Shown here piece by piece: positions 40,484 through 47,957 of a DNA stretch of 64,000 nucleotides. Every line of letters starts with the position of its first letter. The first letter of the stretch is position 1. Both the position numbers and the translations under genes were made by a program. Origin of the DNA: Nocardia mexicana NBRC 108244 (GTDB taxonomy: Bacteria; Actinomycetota; Actinomycetes; Mycobacteriales; Mycobacteriaceae); the NCBI RefSeq assembly GCF_001613165.1, contig NZ_BDBV01000057.1, forward strand, positions 1 to 64,000, in the 5' to 3' direction. The notes under the pieces were generated by a model. The model saw only the letters and a list, made by a program, of their open reading frames with translations, was not told the origin of the DNA and ran no database searches.

Positions 40484-40612
40484 ACCCAGCCTGGCCCGTC
40501 AACCCTTGTCCGGCAACAGCGCTCATGCCCCCTACCGCAGCGACCGATCCAACTGAGCCGATTCTTGCCCGCCCCGTACCGGTTTTCCATCTGTGGGGAT
40601 TCGTCTCGGCCG

Positions 40613-41038
40613 TCAAGCCGGAGGGTTCTGATCGCCCCGGAGGTAGGCGCGGATGTCGCGCAGACTGGGTGCTTCGGACATGATGTCGGGAAGATCGGGC
40701 TGATCGGCGAACTCGGCGCCGCTGATGGCTTTCTGCTGTTCGCTGGCGTGCCGGGCCGCCTCCTGGACGGCATCGACAATGGACCGAGCGAGCTCATCGG
40801 GAGCCTTCCGCAATGCCGCGGAACTCAGGGTCATGTCGACGATCACACCGCCGGCGTCGACCGTCACCTCCACCGAACGATCCGGTGAATTCGCCTGCAC
40901 GCGTAGCGCTTCCAGCCGTCGGTAGGTCTCGCCCAACTGTGCCTGCTGCCGCTCGAAGGAATCGAGCAGCTCCTCGACCTGATTGCGCAATCCGTTGTTG
41001 GCCGACAGCAGGCCTTCACGCTTCCACCGGTCCACCAC
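40613..41038 (-). CDS. YbaB/EbfC-family-like protein (ESX-associated EspL type)
   Basis: 141 residues from a GTG. A coiled helical N-terminus (N-Q-V-E-E-L-L-D-S-F-E-R-Q-Q-A-Q-L) precedes the YbaB core: V-E-V-T-V-D-A-G-G-V-I-V-D-M-T-L-S ... E-L-A-R-S-I-V-D-A-V-Q-E-A-A-R. YbaB proteins are nucleoid-associated in general, but in actinobacteria relatives such as EspL are found within ESX gene sets. It lies between the T7SS-like zincin gene (63 bases upstream) and the giant gene (129 bases downstream) on the same strand, so a chaperone or accessory role for those products is plausible. The ribosome binding site is weak and a second GTG follows immediately. Confidence 0.75.
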   Translation of the reverse strand: MVDRWKREGLLSANNGLRNQVEELLDSFERQQAQLGETYRRLEALRVQANSPDRSVEVTVDAGGVIVDMTLSSAALRKAPDELARSIVDAVQEAARHASEQQKAISGAEFADQPDLPDIMSEAPSLRDIRAYLRGDQNPPA

Positions 41039-41101
41039 TCACATTCTTCTGGATTACCAGTAGTGGGAAGGTAGTTCACAACTCGGGCGGCGGGCTTCCC
41101 G

Positions 41102-42778
41102 CTATCGCCCGTGCTGCAACGCTGCCCGCGCCATCACAACCAACAGGCGGTGCAGCACCTTCGCCGGGCCGTGGGCGTCGCTACCCTGTAGTTCCACGGT
41201 GACGAACCCGGCCGCGAGGGCCTGGCCGGGGGCGAGCGCGCCATCGTCGAAGCAATGGTCACCGAGCTGGGACCGCCAGTGCTTGTAGCCGCTGACGATG
41301 CGGCCCAGGTTGTCTCGTTGCGCTCCGCTGACACGCAGATATTCGGTAATCAACGCACGCTGCACCTCTCGCCGGGCGCGGAGCCCGCCGGTGAGGTCGA
41401 GCGCGTGACCGAGTTCGAGCAGCATCGTTGTGTACATCGGCCGCCGTCGTAGCTTGTCGTCCGCGGATTGTGTTGCGACCCCGTCGCGTTCGATGAGTAG
41501 TCCCGGGTCCGCGGCGGCGGCTCGGGTGAGTACGATCCAGGGTTCCGGGGGCCGCGATGAACCGTGCGAGGAGCCCGACGCGGTTGCGTCGCTTCGATTC
41601 TCGACTCGCGACAACGGGCCTCCCTCGGAGATGGCGAGGCCGCTCAGGGTAATCGGGTGCTTCGTGAGCACGGAGTGGACGGCGTCGGCGATATCCTGTG
41701 CCGTCTGTTCGGCAATGCCCGCCGTCTCGAATCCGGTGAGGTCGAGATCGTGCCTGGCCGCCATCTCGCGCAGGATCCGCATGGCTTCGTCGTCGGTGAC
41801 GGGTCTCGGTCGCGCGGCCGGGGGTTCTCGGCGCGGGGGAGTGGTGCGCAGCTTTTTCTCTTCGCCCGGTTTGGCCGAATTCGGTGGGCGCTCCGGAGCG
41901 CGTGGCGGCGAAACCCGTGGCGGTGTCTGGTTCTCCGCCGGGCTCGCGGACTTGGGCGCACTCGAGGACTGCGCTCGAGCCGAGTTTCGGGACCAGGGGG
42001 TTTCGGCAGGCGATCGCGCGGCAGTGCCGCGGGCCGCCGTGGTCGGATCGGCCGTGTTCGGATTACCCGGCGCCGAGCCGGGGCGGGCCGGAGCATCGGC
42101 TGCGGACTTGGCAGGGGTGGCGGTATTCGGGGCGGGGGTGTCCGGCGCGTAGGTGGTCGGCTGTTGTCCCCTGGTGTCCGGGTCGCTACCGGGATCGTTG
42201 CCGGGTGAGTTCGCATCGCCCGAATCCGGCTGTTGCGCCGGTTGCTGCTGTGCGGCGGGTTGTTGTTGGTTCGCGCTGGTAGCCGGGTCCGGCGAAACCG
42301 ATCTGTCGTTCATCGAGTCGGTCGGTGTGCGGGACGGTCCAGCGGACGGGTTGCGGTCCGGGTATGCCGTGGTGGGCGAAGCAGTCGGATCTGCTGCCCC
42401 GGTCGGATTCGCGCCGACAGGGTCCGTGCCGACGGGGCCCGCGGGCGTGGGGTCTGCGGCGGTGGGATCGGCGCCCCGGATCTCCGGCGCACCCATCGCG
42501 TCCTGGTTTTCGAGCGTGTCGGTGATGTTGCGGACTTGCGGACCCATTGCGCGCACATTGGCAACCAGGTTTTCGAGACCTTCCATACCCTGCCTCGCGG
42601 CCGGCACATAGCTTTGGGCGAAGATCTTGCCGGGATCGTCATTTCCCCAGCACTCGCCCTGGTCGGCGAGGGCCCCCTGCAACTCGTTCATCATCTGGGC
42701 GGCTTCTTCTGCGAGCTGGTCGAGCCCCGCCGCCATCGCATCCATCTGGGCGGGATCGAGCCACAGGGATTCGCTCAC
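41102..42778 (-). CDS. WXG100-like N-terminus, disordered linker and degenerate zincin-like C-terminal domain
   Basis: 558 residues from the GTG at 42778, chosen over a longer frame because GAGGTGG sits about 5 bases upstream. The first 110 residues are an alpha-helical WXG100-like module (L-D-P-A-Q-M-D-A-M-A-A-G-L ... G-E-C-W-G-N-D-D-P-G). Residues about 110-320 are Pro/Ala/Gln/Asn-rich with a T-P-W-S motif. The C-terminal 200 residues include Y-T-T-M-L-L-E-L-G-H-A-L-D-L, where a zinc peptidase would have H-E-L-G-H: the first His codon reads CTC (Leu). The later region A-L-A-A-G-F-V-T-V-E-L lacks the expected downstream Glu as well. It is probably the first gene of the transcript with the YbaB-like and giant genes. 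It is likely a pseudo-enzyme retained for binding, or recently inactivated. Confidence 0.8.
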   Translation of the reverse strand: MSESLWLDPAQMDAMAAGLDQLAEEAAQMMNELQGALADQGECWGNDDPGKIFAQSYVPAARQGMEGLENLVANVRAMGPQVRNITDTLENQDAMGAPEIRGADPTAADPTPAGPVGTDPVGANPTGAADPTASPTTAYPDRNPSAGPSRTPTDSMNDRSVSPDPATSANQQQPAAQQQPAQQPDSGDANSPGNDPGSDPDTRGQQPTTYAPDTPAPNTATPAKSAADAPARPGSAPGNPNTADPTTAARGTAARSPAETPWSRNSARAQSSSAPKSASPAENQTPPRVSPPRAPERPPNSAKPGEEKKLRTTPPRREPPAARPRPVTDDEAMRILREMAARHDLDLTGFETAGIAEQTAQDIADAVHSVLTKHPITLSGLAISEGGPLSRVENRSDATASGSSHGSSRPPEPWIVLTRAAAADPGLLIERDGVATQSADDKLRRRPMYTTMLLELGHALDLTGGLRARREVQRALITEYLRVSGAQRDNLGRIVSGYKHWRSQLGDHCFDDGALAPGQALAAGFVTVELQGSDAHGPAKVLHRLLVVMARAALQHGR

Positions 42779-43032
42779 GGTTCCACCTCGCCCACGTTCG
42801 GTTCCGGCGCCCGTGGCGTGTGTTGTGCGAGGTGGCCCGTCCACACCGGGATGATGGTGTGTGCCAACATTTGCCCGTACGCCACAGTATCGCCGGAGAG
42901 TCCCTCGATTTTGCGCGAGGGCGGACGGCAAGCGTTCCCACACCCGGGAACATTCGATAATCGACGCGTGTCGACGCTGTCTGCCCGGGTGAGAGCGTCG
43001 ACAGTGTCCGCCCGGGTGAGAGCGAGGCGTCG
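42779..43032. promoter_or_regulatory. Divergent intergenic region between the two T7SS-like genes
   Basis: 254 bases separate the GTG of the zincin-like gene from the ATG of the SLT-domain gene, the only plausible promoter space for both transcripts, including that of the giant gene. It contains a 27-base direct repeat at its right end. I could not identify -35/-10 boxes with confidence. Confidence 0.5.
42971..43024. repeat. Two tandem 27-bp repeats just upstream of the SLT-domain gene
   Basis: Units 42971-42997 and 42998-43024 both end CGCCCGGGTGAGAGCG or CTGCCCGGGTGAGAGCG and differ at three positions. The second copy runs up to the GAGG ribosome site of the gene starting at 43033, so extra copies would alter leader length. 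Confidence 0.8.
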
Positions 43033-44166
43033 ATGGCCCCCGAAGGCACCAAGCGGCTGGGTGACCTGGAAGAGCTTCCGGATTGCGCACCGGCGGGATT
43101 GAAGGCGCTGTTCACCGAGGCCGAGGGAATCATTCAAGCCCAAGCCCAGAAGCTGGGGGAGGGCACGCCGTCCAAGGCCCCCGATCTGCGTCGGCGGTTG
43201 CGCAAGCTGGGGATCGACAAGCCCGACGATCGGTCGGTGATGATCGACAAATATGGCGAGCACAAGGACACGATGGCGAAGGCCACCGAGGACATCGACG
43301 GCGCGGACAAGGGCATTGTCGTGACGACCGAGGGGATCGGCAAGGTCGTGACGGATGCTTACGACGCCATCGATACCTCGGTGAAGGAACTGAATGGGAA
43401 GGTCAAGGAGTCCTACGACCACCTGGAGGATGTGACCGATAAAGACGGCAAACCGGTGAAGGATGAAAACGGCAATAACAAGAAGAGGATGCCGAGGAAG
43501 TGGGTCGACCTCCTGTTCGAGGGCGCCTGGGATACGTTGGACACGACATTCAAGCACGTCAGCGGAATCACGGACCGAGTAGCCACCGAGGCGGCCAGAA
43601 TCCGCAAGGACCAGCCACCCGTCCCCCCTGCGAACAATAACGGCGGTGGTGGCGGCGTTCCCTTTGTGCCGCATCAGGGTGCAGGAGGTGGTGGCGGTAC
43701 TCCGTGGTCTCGTAAGGCCACAGCCGCCGACTATGCCCCCTACAGGGGCAGCACCACCGTCGACCAAGCCATCGAGCAGGCCTTCGAGTTCTACTTGAAG
43801 GAGCATGTCCCCGCGGACAGTCCGTTGCGGACCAATAAGGCCGCTCACGATGCAGCGCTCGAGAACTGGAAGCGCGGTTATCGCGTGCTGATCCAGCGCG
43901 AATCCGGCGGTGACCCCAATTCCATGAACAATTGGGATGAGAATGCCGCCAAGGGAACTCCCTCCGGAGGGCTTACACATACCATCAAGCCCACCTTCGA
44001 TTCGAACCATGTCAACGGAACGTCGACGAACATGCTGGACCCGGTGGCGAATGTCGCCGCCAGCATGGAGTACGTGACGAAGACCTACGGCGTCTCCGCC
44101 GACGGCAGCAATCTGCAGCAGCAGGTCCAGCAAGCGGACCCGACCCGTTCCCCGAAGGGTTACTGA
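43033..44166 (+). CDS. T7SS-type helical protein with C-terminal lysozyme/SLT-like domain
   Basis: 377 residues; GAGG lies 6 bases before the ATG. Residues 1-195 form a helical domain rich in Lys/Asp/Glu, as in ESX-secreted proteins. Residues 196-230 are a Gly/Pro/Asn linker with T-P-W-S-R. The C-terminal 145 residues match the lytic transglycosylase fold used in phage tape-measure and actinobacterial SLT proteins: I-Q-R-E-S-G-G-D-P-N (catalytic Glu290), N-N-W-D-E-N-A-A-K-G-T-P-S, G-L-T-H-T-I-K-P-T-F and D-P-V-A-N-V-A-A-S-M-E-Y-V. The usual G-L-M-Q reads G-L-T-H. It probably cleaves peptidoglycan, either to let the large neighbour proteins through the wall or as an effector. It is transcribed away from the giant operon across a shared intergenic region. 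Confidence 0.85.
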   Translation: MAPEGTKRLGDLEELPDCAPAGLKALFTEAEGIIQAQAQKLGEGTPSKAPDLRRRLRKLGIDKPDDRSVMIDKYGEHKDTMAKATEDIDGADKGIVVTTEGIGKVVTDAYDAIDTSVKELNGKVKESYDHLEDVTDKDGKPVKDENGNNKKRMPRKWVDLLFEGAWDTLDTTFKHVSGITDRVATEAARIRKDQPPVPPANNNGGGGGVPFVPHQGAGGGGGTPWSRKATAADYAPYRGSTTVDQAIEQAFEFYLKEHVPADSPLRTNKAAHDAALENWKRGYRVLIQRESGGDPNSMNNWDENAAKGTPSGGLTHTIKPTFDSNHVNGTSTNMLDPVANVAASMEYVTKTYGVSADGSNLQQQVQQADPTRSPKGY

Positions 44167-44264
44167 TCTCCCGCGACACGACCTGTTCTGTGTGCGAGGT
44201 CTTCGGATAGTCGGTGGTCCACGGCCGTACGCCGCTATCCTTCCGGAAAGGAAGGAAGTTCGGC

Positions 44265-45404
44265 ATGGTGCGCTCGACCGTGATTCGTCTCTTCGGGCTG
44301 GCACTGGGCGTCACACTGATCGCGGGGTGCGGCGGTACCGATGCCCCGAAACAGGCTGGTACCAGTGATAACTCGGTATCCGGAGCCCCGTCGTCCACGC
44401 CGCTCCCGCCCGCCCCGGGAGCCCTTCCGCGCATCGCGGTCCTGGCCACCGGCGGCACCATCGCGGGCAAGTCCACCCCTGGTTCGGGCGTCGGGTACAC
44501 GGCCGGCCAGGCCAGCGCGCAGGACCTCATCGACGCCGTCCCGGGTATCGACAAGATCGCCACGCTGCAGCCCGAGCAGGTCGCCAATGTCGGCAGTCAG
44601 GATATGACCGAGGAGATCTGGTTGACCCTCGCTCGCCGGATCAACCAAGTCTTCGCCGACAATGCCGCTGACGGGGTGGTGGTCACGCACGGCACCGACA
44701 CCATCGAGGAGACCGCGTTCTTCCTCGACAATGTCGTCGGCGGCGACAAGCCCGTGGTGCTCGCGGGGGCCATGCGGCCGGCCACCGCGCTCAGCCCCGA
44801 CGGCCCGGCCAATCTCCGTGCGGCCGTGACCGTCGCCGCGGCACCGCAGGCGCGGGGGCGGGGCGCGATGGTGGTGCTCAACGATACGATCCACGGCGCG
44901 CGCGATGTCACCAAGACGCATACGACGAGCGTGCAGACCTTCGTCTCGCCCAACTCCGGGCCCGAGGGCTACGTCGACACCGGATCGGTCCGATTCGTGA
45001 AATCCCCACTGCCACACCAGCGCCCACGCTTCCGGCTGCCCGACGCCGCGCCGCTGCCGCGGGTCGACATCGTCTACTCGCACGCGGGCATGCGCGCCGA
45101 CCAGGTGCACGACGCGGTCGGCCACGGCGCGAAGGGCATCGTGCTGGCCGGTGTGGGTGACGGCAACACCGCCAAGTCCGTGATCGATGCGCTGGCCGCG
45201 GCGAACGACGACCGCGTGGTCGTCCGGTCCACCCGGGTCGGCGCGGGCGAGGTGATGCGCAACGCCGAAATCAACGACGACGAACTGGGTTTCGTCACCT
45301 CCGCCGACCTGAACCCTCCGAAGTCCCGGGTCCTGCTACAACTCCTGCTGGCCAACGACATCACCGACCCCACGCGAGTCCAACAGGAATTCGCGACCCG
45401 GTGA
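44265..45404 (+). CDS. ansA: Type II L-asparaginase, predicted lipoprotein
   Basis: 379 residues. The ATG at 44265 has AAGGAAGG just upstream and opens a lipoprotein signal with lipobox L-I-A-G-C22, followed by a Ser/Pro/Gly linker, so the enzyme should be anchored outside the membrane. Both active-site threonine motifs are present: V-L-A-T-G-G-T-I-A-G and V-V-V-T-H-G-T-D-T-I-E-E-T. Further family blocks are G-A-M-R-P and, near the end, G-V-G-D-G-N-T. It hydrolyses asparagine to aspartate and ammonia and could supply nitrogen. It is apparently monocistronic, 98 bases behind the SLT-domain gene. Confidence 0.9.
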   Translation: MVRSTVIRLFGLALGVTLIAGCGGTDAPKQAGTSDNSVSGAPSSTPLPPAPGALPRIAVLATGGTIAGKSTPGSGVGYTAGQASAQDLIDAVPGIDKIATLQPEQVANVGSQDMTEEIWLTLARRINQVFADNAADGVVVTHGTDTIEETAFFLDNVVGGDKPVVLAGAMRPATALSPDGPANLRAAVTVAAAPQARGRGAMVVLNDTIHGARDVTKTHTTSVQTFVSPNSGPEGYVDTGSVRFVKSPLPHQRPRFRLPDAAPLPRVDIVYSHAGMRADQVHDAVGHGAKGIVLAGVGDGNTAKSVIDALAAANDDRVVVRSTRVGAGEVMRNAEINDDELGFVTSADLNPPKSRVLLQLLLANDITDPTRVQQEFATR

Positions 45405-45495
45405 GAACCACACCACCACGCGGAATTCCGTGGCGGCGCAGCGTTGTGTGACGATGTCCGCGGCCCGTCGAGATGAGCGGTGGAAGGAACGGCGA

Positions 45496-45978
45496 ATGCG
45501 GTATGTCGACCTCGACGCGACAATCGGCGAGATCACGGGGGTCATCAGTCCGACCGGCTACCTGAACCGGCTTCCCTCGTTCGTCGAGCACCTCCCCGAC
45601 GGCGCGCGCGCCTTCGCGACCGATGCGGAGCATTACGACTTCTATGGCAAGCGGTGCGTGAAGGACTTGACACTCGAGGTCGTCCGCTTCGGCGAACCGA
45701 ACAGCGGCGAGATCGAACTCCGGTTTCGGCACAATTGCTGGAAGCACGAGGAAGACCTGCACATTCGATACATGGGAGTGTCCGGTTTCGACGTCGATGC
45801 CCCCGGCGGTCCCGATTGGCGGAACCTCGCCGACGTGATCCTGGACGAGGTCCTGCCGAACGAGACCGGATGCACCCACGAGATCGCGTTCCGCCCGGGA
45901 ACGCTCACGGTGACCTGCCGCGACCTGACGGCCACCTGGGTGGAGGCCGACTGCCCCGAGAAGCCTCGGCCGAGCTGA
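45496..45978 (+). CDS. Hypothetical protein
   Basis: 160 residues from the ATG at 45496, which follows a GGAAGGA site. No family recognised. The protein is acidic with beta-strand-like alternation (L-T-L-E-V-V-R-F-G, I-E-L-R-F-R-H-N-C-W-K). It holds a mid-protein Y-M-G-V-S-G-F-D-V-D motif and four cysteines, two near the end, and has no signal peptide or membrane segment. The frame is clearly coding by codon pattern. The function is unknown and the neighbours give no hint. Confidence 0.7.
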   Translation: MRYVDLDATIGEITGVISPTGYLNRLPSFVEHLPDGARAFATDAEHYDFYGKRCVKDLTLEVVRFGEPNSGEIELRFRHNCWKHEEDLHIRYMGVSGFDVDAPGGPDWRNLADVILDEVLPNETGCTHEIAFRPGTLTVTCRDLTATWVEADCPEKPRPS

Positions 45979-46020
45979 CAGCGACCTCGGCCATCGGTAG
46001 CTGCTTAAGCTGGGTGGGGT

Positions 46021-47217
46021 GTGGAGGTGACCCCGGACCCGGAGGACGGTGACATTGTGCAGGGACTCGTCGTCGACACCGAAGTGCGCGGGTTGCTGCG
46101 CGGCAGCGTCGCGAAGCTCGCGGAAAAGTACGGTGCGGGATACTTCCTGGAGCGTTCGCGGGCGGGGGAGAAGGTCGACGAGCTGTGGTCGGATCTCGGT
46201 GCCGCCGGGTTGCTCGGCGTGCATCTGCCCGAGGAGTACGGCGGTGGGGGTGCGGGGCTGTCGGAGCTGGCCGTGGTCATCGAAGAACTTGCCGCACACG
46301 GTATTCCGCTGCTGCTCACCGTCATCTCCCCGGCCATCTGCGGATCCATCATCGCCGCCCACGGCAGCGAGGAGATGAAGCGGGCGTGGCTGCCCGGCCT
46401 CGCCGCGGGCAGCAAGAAGATGGCGTTCTGTCTCACCGAACCGGATGCGGGTTCCAACAGCCACGCGGTCAAGACCGCGGCCCGTCGCGACGGCGAGGAC
46501 TGGATCATCTCCGGCGGCAAGTATTTCATCTCCGCCGCCGATGAGGCCGACGCGCTGCTGGTCATCAGCCGGGCGGGTGGACCGGCCGCGGCGACCCGTA
46601 ATCCGTTGTCCTTGTTCGTGATTCCGGCCGACAGCCCCGGCGTCACCGTGCAGCCGCTCGACACCGCGGTGGTCTCGCCGGACCACCAGTTCACGCTCTT
46701 CTTCGACGACGTGCGCGTAGGCCCGGAGGCGCTCATCGGCGAACCGGGTAACGGCCTGCGGCAGGTGTTCGCGGGCCTGAACCCGGAACGCATTCTGGCC
46801 GCGGCCATCAGCTCGGGCATCGGCCGCTACGCCATCGACAGGGCCGTGCGTTACGCCAGACAGCGCCAGGTGTGGTCGGCGCCTATCGGTGCGCACCAAG
46901 GGATTTCACACCCCCTGGCCGACTGCCACATCGCGGTCGAGCAGGCCCGGCTGGCCACCTACCAGGCCGCCGCCCTCTTCGACCAGGGCGAAAACGCCGC
47001 CACGGCAGCCAATATCGCGAAATACGCCGCGGCCGAAGCCTCCCTGAAGGCCCTCGACCAGTCCATCCAGACCCACGGCGGCCTGGGCCTGTCCAAGGAA
47101 TACGGCCTGGCGGAACTATGGTTCGTGGCCCGCCTCATGCGCACCGCCCCGGTAAGCCGCGAAATGGTCCTCAATTACGTAGCCCAAACGACCCTCGGCC
47201 TACCGGCGTCCTATTGA
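46021..47217 (+). CDS. Acyl-CoA dehydrogenase
   Basis: 398 residues from GTG 46021; a GTG at 46057 behind GGAGGA is an alternative start. Three-part ACAD architecture: the N-terminal helical domain (L-W-S-D-L-G-A-A-G-L-L-G-V-H-L-P-E-E-Y-G-G), the middle beta domain (F-C-L-T-E-P-D-A-G-S-N, G-G-K-Y-F-I-S-A-A) and the C-terminal helical bundle (N-P-E-R-I-L-A-A-A, Q-T-H-G-G-L-G-L-S-K-E-Y). It oxidises an acyl-CoA thioester at alpha-beta using FAD. Chain-length preference cannot be judged, and the residue at the usual catalytic-base position (A-E-L-W region) is uncertain. No partner beta-oxidation genes lie beside it. Confidence 0.9.
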   Translation: MEVTPDPEDGDIVQGLVVDTEVRGLLRGSVAKLAEKYGAGYFLERSRAGEKVDELWSDLGAAGLLGVHLPEEYGGGGAGLSELAVVIEELAAHGIPLLLTVISPAICGSIIAAHGSEEMKRAWLPGLAAGSKKMAFCLTEPDAGSNSHAVKTAARRDGEDWIISGGKYFISAADEADALLVISRAGGPAAATRNPLSLFVIPADSPGVTVQPLDTAVVSPDHQFTLFFDDVRVGPEALIGEPGNGLRQVFAGLNPERILAAAISSGIGRYAIDRAVRYARQRQVWSAPIGAHQGISHPLADCHIAVEQARLATYQAAALFDQGENAATAANIAKYAAAEASLKALDQSIQTHGGLGLSKEYGLAELWFVARLMRTAPVSREMVLNYVAQTTLGLPASY

Positions 47218-47237
47218 TCGAAAAAGTGAGCAGCGCA

Positions 47238-47257
47238 GTGTAATAGCGCTACTACAC
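47238..47257. promoter_or_regulatory. 20-bp palindrome between convergent genes
   Basis: GTGTAATAGCGCTACTACAC has 10-base arms with one mismatch and no loop. The lack of a loop and of a T-tract argues against an intrinsic terminator and for a dimeric regulator site. It lies 20 bases after the acyl-CoA dehydrogenase stop and 45 bases before the convergent stop at 47302. Confidence 0.5.
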
Positions 47258-47301
47258 GAGGTCATCCGAGACTGCCCGGTCGATACGCGGGGGTCGTTAC
47301 C

Positions 47302-47856
47302 TCAGATCGTTTTCGTGCACGGTGTCCGCAGGTACGGCTGCCGGAGACTGGATCGCCGCCCGCCACGTAACCGGTCGGCGAGGGTGAGCGTGCGACCGGT
47401 ACCGCGGGTTGGCAGGACGATCGTCCGCGTCGCATCGGTGCCGCCGACCGAATCGATGCGGTAGCTGCCGACCCAGCCGAATGGCATGAGATGGACGCGT
47501 TCGCCGTACTCCTCGAGTCGTTCGGTCACCTCGGACAGCACGTCCAAGGTATCGGCGACATCCGTCAGGACGTCGCGTCCCGTTCGACCGTGGTGTTCCC
47601 CGCAGGGGAGGGGGAGGTAGGGAAACCCGTTCACGACGATCTGTGCCGCGCGGGTGCGGGCGGCGGCGCCCCGGATTACCTTGACCGCCATTCCGGCCAG
47701 CGCGAGGTCACCGCGCTCCACACCCAGTGTCAGGAGCAGGCAGTCGAAGAATGGCCGATGCCGTCCGACGACGGACGAATCGAGAGGGGTGCCGCATGGA
47801 CCGGGAGCCGTCACCATGTACTCGAATATTCGGCAGTGATCGGTGATGATTCGCAT
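47302..47856 (-). CDS. Stand-alone threonyl-tRNA synthetase editing-domain protein (archaeal type)
   Basis: 184 residues from the ATG at 47856. It opens M-R-I-I-T-D-H-C-R-I-F-E-Y, like the archaeal ThrRS editing domain (a D-aminoacyl-tRNA deacylase fold). It carries the central strand I-V-V-N-G-F-P-Y-L-P-L, a helix L-S-E-V-T-E-R-L-E-E-Y-G, and the closing M-P-F-G-W-V-G-S-Y-R-I, which matches the family's A-P-F-G-W-Y-K-S-F. Such free-standing editing domains could clear misacylated tRNA or act in self-protection. It is the last gene of the minus-strand run with the P450, DUF4254 and hydrolase genes, 101 bases after the P450 stop. Confidence 0.75.
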   Translation of the reverse strand: MRIITDHCRIFEYMVTAPGPCGTPLDSSVVGRHRPFFDCLLLTLGVERGDLALAGMAVKVIRGAAARTRAAQIVVNGFPYLPLPCGEHHGRTGRDVLTDVADTLDVLSEVTERLEEYGERVHLMPFGWVGSYRIDSVGGTDATRTIVLPTRGTGRTLTLADRLRGGRRSSLRQPYLRTPCTKTI

Positions 47857-47957
47857 CGGTCGCTCTCGGGTCGGTTCGGCTCTCGTCTCATACTCTGCGT
47901 AGTCGGCGTGCGTCAGCCAATCCCTCGATGGGGGGTTGCACTCGGGTTGCATCGGAT

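Noticed and set aside
6143..40483. Giant ORF as several separate genes
   Set aside because: There is no stop in frame, no internal intergenic gap, and domains continue in the same frame without interruption. Internal promoters cannot be excluded but are not visible.
42775..44304. 509-residue minus-strand open frame over the SLT gene
   Set aside because: The plus strand has a ribosome site, a helical domain and a lysozyme-like catalytic domain. The minus frame shows no family pattern.
47218..47301. Intrinsic terminator between convergent genes
   Set aside because: The palindrome there has no loop and no following T-tract, so an operator is the better reading.
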